Assembly: GCF_024655635.1 (NCBI RefSeq)
Contig: NZ_JANLGI010000007.1
Span: 124,001 to 188,000, forward strand
Reading direction: 5' to 3'
DNA length: 64,000 bases
DNA from: Allobosea sp. 47.2.35
GTDB taxonomy: Bacteria > Pseudomonadota > Alphaproteobacteria > Rhizobiales > Beijerinckiaceae
The position numbers and the translations under genes are program-made. Shown piece by piece: positions 20,067 through 27,691 of the stretch (within the stretch, counting starts at the first letter, position 1; each line of letters starts with the position of its first letter). The notes beneath the pieces were generated by a model that searched no databases, was not told the origin of the DNA, and was given only the letters and a program-made list of their open reading frames with translations.

Positions 20067-20315
20067 ATGTCCGAGCAGCTCCCCGACCGTCTTTCCGTCA
20101 ACCCGGACAGCCCTTTCTACAATGAAGAGGTGCTCGCGCGTGACATCGGCATCCGCTTCAAGGGTGTCGAGAAGACCAATGTCGAGGAATATTGCGTCTC
20201 CGAGGGCTGGGTGAAGGTCTCCGCCGGTAACGCCAAGGACCGTTTCGGCCGCCCGATGACCATCACGCTCAAGGGCCCGGTCGAGCCTTACATCCGCGGC
20301 AAGGTCGAAGGCTGA
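20067..20315 (+). CDS. DUF3297 family protein
   Basis: An 82-residue soluble protein (MSEQLPDRLSVNPDSPFYNE..., ending GPVEPYIRGKVEG) that matches the small DUF3297 family in its full length. The function is unknown. The ATG at 20067 is chosen because conservation starts there; the open frame to 19908 lies in the end of hrcA. The gene is 88 bp after hrcA on the same strand and is followed directly by a palindromic repeat that may serve as its 3' end. Confidence 0.87.
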   Translation: MSEQLPDRLSVNPDSPFYNEEVLARDIGIRFKGVEKTNVEEYCVSEGWVKVSAGNAKDRFGRPMTITLKGPVEPYIRGKVEG

Positions 20316-20324
20316 GCCTTCTTT

Positions 20325-20453
20325 GTCATTCCGGGGCTTCGCGCAACGAAGAGCCCGGAAACCACGACTGGGCGAGCCGCTAGTCGTGGGATGTCAAATG
20401 CCTCACCCAGTCGTGGGTTCCGGGTTCACGCCTGCGGCGTGCCCCGGAATGAC
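20325..20453. repeat. 129-bp imperfect palindromic intergenic element
   Basis: The ends GTCATTCCGGGGC (20325) and GCCCCGGAATGAC (20441-20453) are exact complements. Inside, CCACGACTGGGCGAG and CTCACCCAGTCGTGG form a second nearly perfect arm pair, so the whole element can fold as one long interrupted hairpin. It separates the convergent DUF3297 and GNAT genes and shares its ends with the elements at 11351 and 21661. Confidence 0.8.
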
Positions 20454-20462
20454 AACGGTGGC

Positions 20463-20999
20463 TCAAGCCAGGCTCTTATAGAAAAACGTCGAGCCGCAAT
20501 CGGCGCCATCCGGCATCAGCGCATAGCGCGGGATGGTGCCGGCCTCGGTCCAGCCCAGCCGGTTGTAGAGCCGCCGTGCGGCGCCATGCTCGTCGGTATC
20601 GAGCACCAGCAGGTCGCGGCCCTTCTCGCGCGCGATCGCCTCGGCGCGCTGCATCAGCGCCTCGCCGATGCCCTGCCGGCGCGCGCGCGAATGCACCAGC
20701 ACCTTGGCGATCTCGGCTCGGTGCGGCTGGTTCGGCTTTCCGATCAGGTGGAGCTGCGCCGTGCCGACGATGCCGTCATCGGTCCGCGCGGCCAGAAGAA
20801 TAACCTGACTGCTCCCGACACCCGCCGCGACATCGCGCCAGAAGCGTTCGTAATCGGCCGCCGTGTTCCAGCTCATGAAGCCGACCGAGGCGCCGTTGGC
20901 GACGCTGTCGCGCAGGATCTCCGCAAGTGCCGGAACGGCCGCCTCGGCAGCCTTGGCATCAAGCATTTCGATGGAGACGGCGAGGCTGGCTGCGTTCAT
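20463..20999 (-). CDS. GNAT family N-acetyltransferase
   Basis: A 178-residue acetyltransferase. The acetyl-CoA site is seen in [23 protein letters not shown], preceded by the beta4 strand [19 protein letters not shown]. The acceptor is unknown; similar proteins act on small amines or antibiotics. It is encoded downstream of an XRE-cupin regulator with a 4-bp ATGA overlap, so the pair is co-expressed and the regulator may control it. Confidence 0.9.
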   Translation of the reverse strand: MNAASLAVSIEMLDAKAAEAAVPALAEILRDSVANGASVGFMSWNTAADYERFWRDVAAGVGSSQVILLAARTDDGIVGTAQLHLIGKPNQPHRAEIAKVLVHSRARRQGIGEALMQRAEAIAREKGRDLLVLDTDEHGAARRLYNRLGWTEAGTIPRYALMPDGADCGSTFFYKSLA

Positions 21000-21595
21000 G
21001 CGACATGTCCCGGAAAGGCGCCGCTTCTCGCAGCGAGGATGACGGCGTAGCGCACAGGTGCATCGCCCGGATTGCGGTAGATGATCGGGCCGCGCAGATG
21101 CATCTGCAGGCAGTCGCCCTCGGCGAGTTCGTGGCGGATACCCTCGACGGTCAGGTCGAGCCGGCCATGCAGCACCCAGATCTGCTGGTCGAGCGGGGCG
21201 GCGCCCGTCGCATTGTCGAGCCGGACTTCGGCGCCGGGCGGCAGCTCCACCTCGACGATCTCGAAGCCCGAGCCTGTCCCACGCGGCGAGACGTTGCGGC
21301 GCAGGTAGCCGCTCGCCGGATCGCGCCAGACTGGCTGGGCGTCGCGGCGCGCCAGCGGCCCGCTTCCTGCATTCTCTTCCAGCAGGGCCGAGAGCGAGAG
21401 GCCGAGCCCGGAGCCGAGCCGGACCAGCAGCGCCGCCGTCGGGCTCGATTCGCCGCGCTCGACGCGGGAGATCATCGCCCGGCTGACGCCGCTGCGTTCG
21501 GCAAGGGCGTCGAGCGTCAGCCCATGGCGCTGGCGGGCCGCCTTGAGGCGCTGCCCAAGCATGCGGTCGATCTCGGTGTCGTGTTCGAACTTCAT
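20996..21595 (-). CDS. XRE family transcriptional regulator with C-terminal cupin domain
   Basis: A 199-residue repressor-type protein: N-terminal Cro/CI helix-turn-helix ([34 protein letters not shown], residues about 14-46) and a C-terminal cupin barrel (residues 115-190) that probably binds a small effector. The ATG at 21595 is chosen because a 13-bp perfect palindrome sits 6 bases upstream; the longer open frame to 21631 would place that operator inside the gene. It probably autoregulates and controls the coupled GNAT acetyltransferase gene. Confidence 0.9.
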   Translation of the reverse strand: MKFEHDTEIDRMLGQRLKAARQRHGLTLDALAERSGVSRAMISRVERGESSPTAALLVRLGSGLGLSLSALLEENAGSGPLARRDAQPVWRDPASGYLRRNVSPRGTGSGFEIVEVELPPGAEVRLDNATGAAPLDQQIWVLHGRLDLTVEGIRHELAEGDCLQMHLRGPIIYRNPGDAPVRYAVILAARSGAFPGHVA

Positions 21596-21600
21596 GAATG

Positions 21601-21613
21601 GAGAATAATTCTC
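21601..21613 (-). promoter_or_regulatory. Perfect palindrome, likely operator of the XRE-cupin gene
   Basis: GAGAATAATTCTC has 6-bp arms around one central base and is AT-rich in a GC-rich background. It lies directly ahead of the regulator start, overlapping a plausible -10, so the message would have a very short leader. Position and symmetry suggest autoregulation; not tested. Confidence 0.55.
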
Positions 21614-21660
21614 AGATATTGGAATTTGCAAGCTGCATTTGCTACCGGCGTGACCAACTC

Positions 21661-21748
21661 GTCATCCCGGGCTTGCCCCGGGACCCATCAAAGGGCGTCG
21701 CGCTCTACGATGGATCCCGGATCTCCGCTTCGCTCCGTCCGGGATGAC
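21661..21748. repeat. REP-like element upstream of lepA
   Basis: Begins GTCATCCCGGG and ends CCGGGATGAC, exact complements, with internal GGGACCCATC / GATGGATCCC arms. Related to the elements at 11351-11383 and 20325-20453. It lies between the divergent XRE-cupin and lepA genes, so it is in a promoter-bearing region rather than at a 3' end. Confidence 0.75.
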
Positions 21749-21835
21749 GTGGCAGCCTCGGGAAAAACACGCCTTAGCGGCCTTCGAACAGGCCAGCCGC
21801 TTGGCGCCGCGCGCCTTCACTGCTATGGCGCGCGC

Positions 21836-23641
21836 ATGAGCACCCGTTCCATCGACAATATCCGCAACTTCTCGATCGTTGCCCATATCGACCACGGCAA
21901 GTCGACGCTGGCCGACCGTCTGATTCAGCAGACCGGCACCGTCGCCGCCCGCGACATGAGCGACCAGATCCTCGACTCGATGGATATCGAGAAGGAGCGC
22001 GGCATCACCATCAAGGCGCAGACGGTGCGGCTCGACTATCGTGCCAAGGACGGCAAGGACTATGTCCTGAACCTGATGGACACCCCCGGCCATGTCGACT
22101 TCGCCTATGAGGTCTCGCGTTCGCTCGCGGCCTGCGAGGGCTCGCTGCTGGTGGTCGACGCCTCGCAGGGCGTCGAGGCGCAGACGCTCGCCAACGTCTA
22201 CCAGGCGCTCGACGCCAACCACGAGATCGTCACCGTCCTCAACAAGATCGACCTGCCGGCCGCCGAGCCGGAGCGCATCAAGCAGCAGATCGAGGACGTG
22301 ATCGGGCTCGATGCCTCCGAGGCCGTGCCGATCTCGGCCAAGACCGGCCTCAACATCGAGGGCGTGCTGGAGGCGATCGTCGAGAAGCTGCCGGCGCCGA
22401 AGGGCGATCCCGATGCGCCGCTCAAGTGCTTGCTGGTCGACAGCTGGTATGACGCCTATCTCGGCGTCGTCGTGCTCGTGCGCGTCATCGATGGCGTGCT
22501 GAAGAAGGGCATGACCATTCGCATGATGCGGGCCAACGCCTCCTATGGCGTCGATCGCGTCGGCGTGTTCAAGCCCAAGATGACCGAGGTCAAGCAGCTC
22601 GGCCCCGGCGAGGTCGGCTTCTTCACCGCCTCGATCAAGGAGGTCGCGGATACCGCCGTCGGCGACACCATCACCGATGAGAAGAAGCCGATCGCCGAAC
22701 CGCTGCCGGGCTTCAAGCCGGTGCAGCCGGTGGTGTTCTGCGGCATATTCCCGGTCGATGCCGCCGATTTCGAAGTGCTGCGCGCCGCGATGAGCCGGCT
22801 GCGGCTCAACGACGCCTCGTTCTCCTACGAGATGGAGACCTCGGCTGCGCTCGGCTTCGGCTTCCGCTGCGGCTTCCTCGGGCTGCTGCATCTGGAGATC
22901 ATCCAGGAGCGGCTGGAGCGCGAGTTCAACCTCAACCTGATCTCGACCGCGCCGTCGGTGGTCTATCGCCTCAAGCTGCGCGACGGCACGACGCTGGAGC
23001 TGCACAACCCGGCCGACATGCCGGACGTGATGAAGATCGAGTTCATCGAGGAGCCCTGGATCAAGGCGACGATCTTCACGCCGGACGAATATCTCGGTTC
23101 CGTCCTGAAGCTCTGCCAGGATCGCCGCGGCATCCAGACCGATCTGTCCTATGTCGGCTCGCGCGCCAAGGTCGTTTACGACCTGCCGCTGAACGAGGTC
23201 GTGTTCGACTTCTATGACCGGCTGAAGTCGATCTCGAAGGGCTATGCCTCCTTCGACTACGCGATCACCGATTATCGCGAGGGCGATCTCGTCCGGATGT
23301 CGATCCTGGTCAATGCCGAGCCGGTCGATGCGCTCTCGATGCTGGTCCATCGCTCGCGCGCCGATGCCCGCGGCCGCGCCATGTGCGAGAAGCTCAAGGA
23401 GCTGATCCCGCCGCACATGTTCCAGATCCCGGTCCAGGCGGCGATCGGCGGCAAGATCATCGCTCGCGAGACCATCCGGGCGCTGCGCAAGGACGTGACC
23501 GCCAAGTGCTATGGCGGCGACGCGACCCGCAAGCGCAAGCTTCTGGAGAAGCAGAAGGAAGGCAAGAAGAAGATGCGGCAGTTCGGCAAGGTCGAAATCC
23601 CGCAGGAAGCCTTCATCGCCGCCCTCAAGATGGACGATTGA
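21836..23641 (+). CDS. lepA: Elongation factor 4 (LepA), back-translocating GTPase
   Basis: A 601-residue translational GTPase: G1 HIDHGKST, G2/switch [13 protein letters not shown]3 DTPGHVDF and G4 NKID in the N-terminal domain, followed by EF-G-like domains and the LepA-specific C-terminal part with [25 protein letters not shown]. It binds stalled ribosomes and promotes reverse translocation. The ATG at 21836 gives the standard family length; upstream in-frame sequence has no homology and covers the divergent XRE gene. Confidence 0.97.
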   Translation: MSTRSIDNIRNFSIVAHIDHGKSTLADRLIQQTGTVAARDMSDQILDSMDIEKERGITIKAQTVRLDYRAKDGKDYVLNLMDTPGHVDFAYEVSRSLAACEGSLLVVDASQGVEAQTLANVYQALDANHEIVTVLNKIDLPAAEPERIKQQIEDVIGLDASEAVPISAKTGLNIEGVLEAIVEKLPAPKGDPDAPLKCLLVDSWYDAYLGVVVLVRVIDGVLKKGMTIRMMRANASYGVDRVGVFKPKMTEVKQLGPGEVGFFTASIKEVADTAVGDTITDEKKPIAEPLPGFKPVQPVVFCGIFPVDAADFEVLRAAMSRLRLNDASFSYEMETSAALGFGFRCGFLGLLHLEIIQERLEREFNLNLISTAPSVVYRLKLRDGTTLELHNPADMPDVMKIEFIEEPWIKATIFTPDEYLGSVLKLCQDRRGIQTDLSYVGSRAKVVYDLPLNEVVFDFYDRLKSISKGYASFDYAITDYREGDLVRMSILVNAEPVDALSMLVHRSRADARGRAMCEKLKELIPPHMFQIPVQAAIGGKIIARETIRALRKDVTAKCYGGDATRKRKLLEKQKEGKKKMRQFGKVEIPQEAFIAALKMDD

Positions 23642-23660
23642 GCGGCGCGCCAACGCCGCT
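23641..23660. terminator. Hairpin between convergent lepA and GIY-YIG genes
   Basis: AGCGGCG and CGCCGCT form a 7-bp stem around a 6-base loop, starting at the last base of the lepA stop codon. There is no U-run, so it is a weak candidate for a shared bidirectional terminator. Confidence 0.4.
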
Positions 23661-23672
23661 CCAGTCCGCTGC

Positions 23673-24008
23673 CTAGAGCGCCTCGGCGCCGAGCTTCGCC
23701 TGCCAATGTGCGAGGCGCTCCTTCAGCACGCGATCAAGCACGTAGGAGATATCCTCGTCTTCCAGCCTTTCGAGCGCCTCGAAGCGGAAGGCCTCAGGGC
23801 CGTGCGCGTTCCATGCCGCCTGCATCAAGCGCTGGCGATGGCTGCCATGGCGCAAGGTGAAGCGCAGGCGATTCTCGATCGTCGCGAGATCGGGTGCGCG
23901 CCCGACCCATGCCAATCCGGCGACCTCGCAGTGGAAGGCGAAGATGCCCGCCACCGACTTCCGTTCCTTATAGGCGGCCGTTGCCGCCTTCCTGTCCGCG
24001 GTCTGCAT
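23673..24008 (-). CDS. GIY-YIG-like small protein (degenerate nuclease motif)
   Basis: A 111-residue protein resembling small GIY-YIG nuclease-family proteins: GIFAFHCEVAGLAWVGRAP replaces the two motif strands (GIY as GIF, YIG as WVG), followed by the helix IENRLRFTLRHGSH with the conserved Arg and a Glu in EAFRFEALERLE. Altered signature tyrosines leave activity doubtful. Function is unknown; stand-alone members are often accessory or mobile. An AT-rich segment with an 11-bp inverted repeat lies immediately upstream, and csbD is divergent from it. Confidence 0.75.
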   Translation of the reverse strand: MQTADRKAATAAYKERKSVAGIFAFHCEVAGLAWVGRAPDLATIENRLRFTLRHGSHRQRLMQAAWNAHGPEAFRFEALERLEDEDISYVLDRVLKERLAHWQAKLGAEAL

Positions 24009-24041
24009 CGGTGCAACCCATCCTCTTCGAAGGGACTTAAT

Positions 24042-24082
24042 AATACCCGGATTTTAATAAGGCAAGATTTTATCCGGGTATT
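24042..24082. promoter_or_regulatory. AT-rich inverted repeat between GIY-YIG-like gene and csbD
   Basis: AATACCCGGAT (24042-24052) and its exact complement ATCCGGGTATT (24072-24082) are separated by 19 AT-rich bases. The arms are about three helical turns apart, which suits a looping or dimer-of-dimers operator, or the arms can form a hairpin in the leader of the minus-strand gene. It is one of the few AT-rich pockets in the window. Confidence 0.5.
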
Positions 24083-24104
24083 TTATGCCCAGTGGCATTC
24101 TCGA

Positions 24105-24129
24105 TGAACAATCGCGCCGCTGATGCGTT
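24105..24129 (+). promoter_or_regulatory. EcfG-type general stress promoter of csbD
   Basis: TGAAC (24105-24109), a 16-base spacer and CGTT (24126-24129). The alphaproteobacterial EcfG consensus is GGAAC-N16/17-CGTT; there is one mismatch here. The next gene encodes a CsbD stress protein, a recurring EcfG target, which supports the call. Confidence 0.65.
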
Positions 24130-24165
24130 CTTTATGGGAATCCACTCTCACACGAGGAGGTCCCG

Positions 24166-24372
24166 ATGGACTGGAACCGCGTCGAAGGAAACTGGAAGCA
24201 GCTCAAGGGCAAGGTGAAGGAGCAATGGGGTAAGCTGACTGATGACGATCTCGACGTCATCGCCGGCAAGCGCGACCAGCTGGAAGGCAAGATTCAGGAG
24301 CGCTACGGACTCGCCAAGGATAAGGCCCGCAGCGATGTCGATGCCTGGTATGGCCGCCAGACCTGGCAGTGA
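24166..24372 (+). CDS. CsbD family stress-response protein
   Basis: A 68-residue hydrophilic helical protein with the complete CsbD pattern: MDWNRVEGNWKQLKGKVKEQ, WGKLTDDDLDVIAGKRDQLE and a closing YG..KDKA segment. CsbD proteins (E. coli YjbJ, Bacillus CsbD) are abundant under general stress, with no known biochemical activity. A strong GAGGAGG ribosome site precedes the ATG, an EcfG-like promoter lies 37 bp upstream of the start, and a terminator-like hairpin follows, so it is a monocistronic stress gene. Confidence 0.95.
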   Translation: MDWNRVEGNWKQLKGKVKEQWGKLTDDDLDVIAGKRDQLEGKIQERYGLAKDKARSDVDAWYGRQTWQ

Positions 24373-24405
24373 TCAGGGCGGCCTTCAGAGGCTGTAACGG
24401 ATTTG

Positions 24406-24434
24406 AGAGCCCCGGCGTCCCGCGCCGGGGCTCT
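24406..24434 (+). terminator. Terminator-like hairpin after csbD
   Basis: AGAGCCCCGGCG (24406-24417) pairs perfectly with CGCCGGGGCTCT (24423-24434) around a 5-base loop. Only a short T-containing tail (TCGACGTTT) follows, so efficiency is uncertain, but position 33 bp after the stop is apt. Confidence 0.65.
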
Positions 24435-24504
24435 TCGACGTTTGGGCGCCTTGATCCCGAAGCGCGGCCGGCCGAGACTTGGCAGGTTCGAAGCGAGATG
24501 CCTG

Positions 24505-25251
24505 ATGTTCGACGATCTCTCAGGAAAGAGCGCGCTGGTCACGGGCGCGTCTAGCGGGCTGGGGCTGCATTTCGCCAGGCTGCTCGCGCATCACGGCGTC
24601 GACGTCACGCTCGCGGCCCGCCGGCAATCCGCGTTGGATCAGGCCGGCGCAGAGATCGCTGCAGCCGGCGGTAACGCAAAGCATCTGGTGCTGGACGTGG
24701 CTGACGCCGCCTCGATCGCGGAAGCTCTCGACGGCCGGCATTTCGACATCCTGATCAACAATGCGGGCGTCAGCGGCGCTGGCCCGGCGGCCGATCTGTC
24801 CGATGCGGACTGGGATGCGGTGCTCGACACTAATCTGAAGGGCGTCTTCCTCGTCGCGCAGGCCGTCGCACGCAGCATGCGCGAGGCCGGCCGGGGCGGC
24901 GCCATCGTCAATATCGCCTCGATCCTCGGCCATCGCGTTGCCGGCGGCGTCAGTGCCTATGCGGCCTCGAAGGCGGGTGTGATCCAGCTGACCAAGGCGC
25001 TCGCGCTCGAATGGGCCCGTGACGGCATCCGCCTCAACGCGCTCTGCCCCGGCTATATCGAGACCGATATCAACCGCGATTTCTTCGCGACCGAGGCCGG
25101 CTTGAACCTGATCAAGCGCATCCCGCAGCGAAGGCTCGGCCAACCGGAAGAGCTCGACGGCGCCTTGCTGCTGCTTGCCTCGTCTGCCGGCAGCTACATC
25201 ACCGGCTCCACCATCGAGGTCGATGGCGGCCATCTCGTTTCCTCCCTGTGA
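24505..25251 (+). CDS. SDR family oxidoreductase
   Basis: A 248-residue short-chain dehydrogenase: cofactor motif TGASSGLG near residue 14, NNAGVSG, and the catalytic Ser (NIASILG) with Y-x3-K (YAASK). The NADH/NADPH-linked oxidation of an alcohol or 3-hydroxyacyl group is expected. ATG 24505 (MFDDLSGKSALV) is chosen because the Rossmann strand follows at once; the more upstream frame crosses the terminator hairpin. It overlaps the acyl-CoA dehydrogenase gene, and the three genes to 27519 look like a fatty acyl or branched-acid degradation operon. Confidence 0.93.
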   Translation: MFDDLSGKSALVTGASSGLGLHFARLLAHHGVDVTLAARRQSALDQAGAEIAAAGGNAKHLVLDVADAASIAEALDGRHFDILINNAGVSGAGPAADLSDADWDAVLDTNLKGVFLVAQAVARSMREAGRGGAIVNIASILGHRVAGGVSAYAASKAGVIQLTKALALEWARDGIRLNALCPGYIETDINRDFFATEAGLNLIKRIPQRRLGQPEELDGALLLLASSAGSYITGSTIEVDGGHLVSSL

Positions 25252-26477
25252 GCATCGCCATGGATTTCGAGATTTCTCCCCGGATCGAGGATTACCGCGC
25301 GCGGATCGCCGCCTTCGTCGAGCGTGAGATCCTGCCGCTCGAAGCCGACCGGGCCTCCTACGACGCCCATGGCAATATCGCTCTGCCCCTGCTCGACACC
25401 ATGCGGGCCAAGGCGCGCGCCGAGGGGCTCTGGTGCCTGCAGCTCAAGCCGGAAACCGGTGGTGCCGGGCTCGGCAAGATGGGCATGGCGGTTTGCTACG
25501 AGGAGATGAACCGCTCGATCTTCGGCCCGGTCATCTTCAACTCGGCGGCGCCCGACGACGGCAACATGATGGTGCTGGAGGCGCTCGGCACGCCCGCACA
25601 GAAGGAACGCTGGCTGAAGCCGATCGTCGAGGGCAAGCTCCGCTCCGCCTTCGCCATGACCGAGCCGCATCCGGGCGGCGGCTCCGACCCCTCGATGATC
25701 CAGACCAGGGCCGAGCGGCGCGGAGACAATTACATCGTCAGCGGCCGGAAATGGTTCATCACCGGCGCCGAGGAGGCCAAGCACTTCATCCTGGTCGCCC
25801 GCACCTCGGACGATCCGCGCAACGGCCTCACAGCCTTCCTCTTCCATGCCGACCAGCCGGGCTGGCGCATCCTGCGCCGCATCGAGATCATGGGGCCGGA
25901 GGAGCATGGCGGCCATTGCGAGCTGGAATTCGACGGGCTTGAAATCCCCGTCGAGAACGTGCTGGCCGGCGAGGGCAAGGGCATGAAGGTGACGCAGGTT
26001 CGGCTGGGCCCGGCGCGCCTCACCCATTGCATGCGCTGGCTCGGCCTCTCCAAGCGCTGCATCGAGATCGCCCAGGCCTATGCCGCCGAGCGCTATGGCT
26101 TCGGCCAGCGCCTCGCCGATCGCGAGAGCATCCAGCTCAAGCTCGGCGACCTCGCCATGCGCATCGAAATCGGCCGGCTGCTGGTGATAAAGGCGGCCTG
26201 GGAACTCGATCGCGGCGGCTTCGCCCGCAAGGAGGTCTCGATGGCCAAGGTCCAGGTCGCCAACGTCCTGCACGATGCCGCCGATGTCGCGATCCAGGTG
26301 AATGGTGCGCGCGGCTATTCCCGGGACACCGTGCTCGAATGGATCTACCGCTATGCCCGGCAGGCGCGATTGGTTGATGGCGCCGATGAAGTCCACAAGA
26401 TGGTGTTGAACCGCTTCCTCACCGAGGAAGGCCGAGATTTCTGGCGCTGGCCGGTCGCAGGTCAGGCGCGGGGCTGA
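25248..26477 (+). CDS. Acyl-CoA dehydrogenase (ACAD10/11-like)
   Basis: A 409-residue flavoprotein with FAD/substrate motifs AFAMTEPHPGGGSDPS and GRKWFITGAEEAKHFI in the middle domain and a C-terminal helical bundle ending VNGARGYSRDTVLEWIYRYAR. It oxidises an acyl-CoA to the enoyl-CoA. The GTG at 25248 overlaps the SDR stop (GTGA); the ATG at 25260 is an alternative start. Pairing with an aminoglycoside-phosphotransferase-like protein mirrors the fused ACAD10/ACAD11 proteins of animals, which handle 4-hydroxyacyl-CoAs. Confidence 0.93.
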   Translation: MSIAMDFEISPRIEDYRARIAAFVEREILPLEADRASYDAHGNIALPLLDTMRAKARAEGLWCLQLKPETGGAGLGKMGMAVCYEEMNRSIFGPVIFNSAAPDDGNMMVLEALGTPAQKERWLKPIVEGKLRSAFAMTEPHPGGGSDPSMIQTRAERRGDNYIVSGRKWFITGAEEAKHFILVARTSDDPRNGLTAFLFHADQPGWRILRRIEIMGPEEHGGHCELEFDGLEIPVENVLAGEGKGMKVTQVRLGPARLTHCMRWLGLSKRCIEIAQAYAAERYGFGQRLADRESIQLKLGDLAMRIEIGRLLVIKAAWELDRGGFARKEVSMAKVQVANVLHDAADVAIQVNGARGYSRDTVLEWIYRYARQARLVDGADEVHKMVLNRFLTEEGRDFWRWPVAGQARG

Positions 26478-26481
26478 GGCG

Positions 26482-27519
26482 ATGGCAGCGCCCGCGCCCG
26501 CCGCCATCGATTTCGAGCCGGCCGCCCTGGCTGATATCCTGCGCGCTGAGTTTGGCGCCGGCGAACTCGCGCTCGAACGGATCGGTGGCGGGCAGTCCAA
26601 CCCGACCTATTTCGTCGATTGGGGGGCACGCCGCCTCGTGCTGCGCAAGCAGCCGACAGGGCCGATCCTGCGAGGCGCCCATGCGATCGACCGGGAATTC
26701 CGTGTGCTCGAAGCATTGTCGAAGACCAATGTGCCGGTGCCGCGTGCCGTCCTGTTCCACGCCGATCCCGAAGCGCTCGGCACGCCCTTCTATCTGATGG
26801 AGCGGCTGGAAGGCCGCGTCTTCCATGACGCCGCCTTGCCCGGTCTCGCGTCCGAGGAGCGACGCGGGCTCTATCTCGGCATGGCCGAGGCGCTGGCGAA
26901 GCTCCATGCGGTGCGGCCAGACGATGTCGGCCTCGGCGATTTCGGCCGTCCCGGCAATTACTTCGAGCGCCAGATCGCGCGCTGGACGAAGCAGCTCCGG
27001 GAATCGCCGGGCGAACCCATCCCCGAACTGGAAGTGGTCGCCGACTGGCTGCCGGCGCATCTGCCTGACGATGACGGCCGTGTCTCGATCGCCCATGGCG
27101 ATTTCCGGCTCGGCAATCTGCTCTTTCACCCCGAGAAGCCCGAAGTGATCGGCATCCTCGACTGGGAACTCTCGACGCTCGGCCATCCGCTCGCCGATCT
27201 CGGCTATTGCGCCATGCCCTGGCATACGGCACCGGACGAATATGGCGGCATCCTCGGGCTCGACCGCGCCGCGCTCGGCATTCCCACGGAGGCCGCGTTC
27301 CTCGCCCATTATTATGCCCATGCCGTGCCGACGGCGCCGCTGCTGCGCTTCCATCTCGTCTTCGCGTTGTTCCGCTTCGCCGTGATCTTCGTCGGTATCG
27401 CCGACCGGGTCCGTGCCGGCACGGCTGCCGCGGCCAATGCGGCCGAGGTCGCGCCGCTCGCCCGACGCTTCGCCATCCGGGCGCGGGAGGCGATGGAAGG
27501 CCCCGGTCGTCTGAGCTGA
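26482..27519 (+). CDS. Phosphotransferase family protein (APH/ACAD10-11 kinase-like)
   Basis: A 345-residue kinase-fold protein of the aminoglycoside phosphotransferase group: catalytic loop SIAHGDFRLGNLLF with the Asp and Asn, then GILDWELSTLGHPLADLGY carrying the metal-binding Asp. In ACAD10/ACAD11 systems such a kinase phosphorylates 4-hydroxyacyl-CoA before elimination to the enoyl-CoA by the ACAD partner. Its place 4 bp after the acyl-CoA dehydrogenase and after an SDR fits that chemistry; antibiotic resistance is unlikely. Confidence 0.9.
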   Translation: MAAPAPAAIDFEPAALADILRAEFGAGELALERIGGGQSNPTYFVDWGARRLVLRKQPTGPILRGAHAIDREFRVLEALSKTNVPVPRAVLFHADPEALGTPFYLMERLEGRVFHDAALPGLASEERRGLYLGMAEALAKLHAVRPDDVGLGDFGRPGNYFERQIARWTKQLRESPGEPIPELEVVADWLPAHLPDDDGRVSIAHGDFRLGNLLFHPEKPEVIGILDWELSTLGHPLADLGYCAMPWHTAPDEYGGILGLDRAALGIPTEAAFLAHYYAHAVPTAPLLRFHLVFALFRFAVIFVGIADRVRAGTAAAANAAEVAPLARRFAIRAREAMEGPGRLS

Positions 27520-27581
27520 CCGCAAGACGACGGCAGGATTCGAATGCAGGTTGTTGTCGAAGACTGGCGTAGGCTGGCGGA

Positions 27582-27607
27582 ATTCTAGAATAGATCTAAT
27601 TTAGATC
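27582..27607 (+). promoter_or_regulatory. AT-rich paired palindromes upstream of iron ABC operon
   Basis: ATTCTAGAAT (27582-27591) is followed by GATCTAATTTAGATC (27593-27607), two perfect palindromes inside an AT-rich stretch of otherwise GC-rich DNA, 85 bp ahead of the siderophore-binding-protein gene. The half-sites resemble the TTAGAA/TTCTAA style of Irr (ICE) or Fur boxes of alphaproteobacteria, so iron-responsive control is the likely meaning. The exact regulator cannot be told. Confidence 0.6.
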
Positions 27608-27691
27608 GATTCAAAACAGATAGAATTGCTTTGCCGTCCCAAGACGGGCTGTGATAGCGCGAGGGCATCTTTCCCGGCAGGATGCTCTCCG

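Noticed and set aside
21662-23653. Very long open frame antisense to lepA (and similar ones antisense to polA at 59316-61244, rph/hrcA at 18032-20044 and the amidohydrolase at 39671-42049)
   Set aside because: High-GC codon bias keeps antisense frames free of stops; their translations are Arg/Asp/His-rich low-complexity with no domains, while the opposite strand encodes clear families.
26482-27519. Aminoglycoside resistance kinase
   Set aside because: Although the fold is APH-like, the tight link with an acyl-CoA dehydrogenase and SDR gene matches the ACAD10/11 pathway, not resistance.
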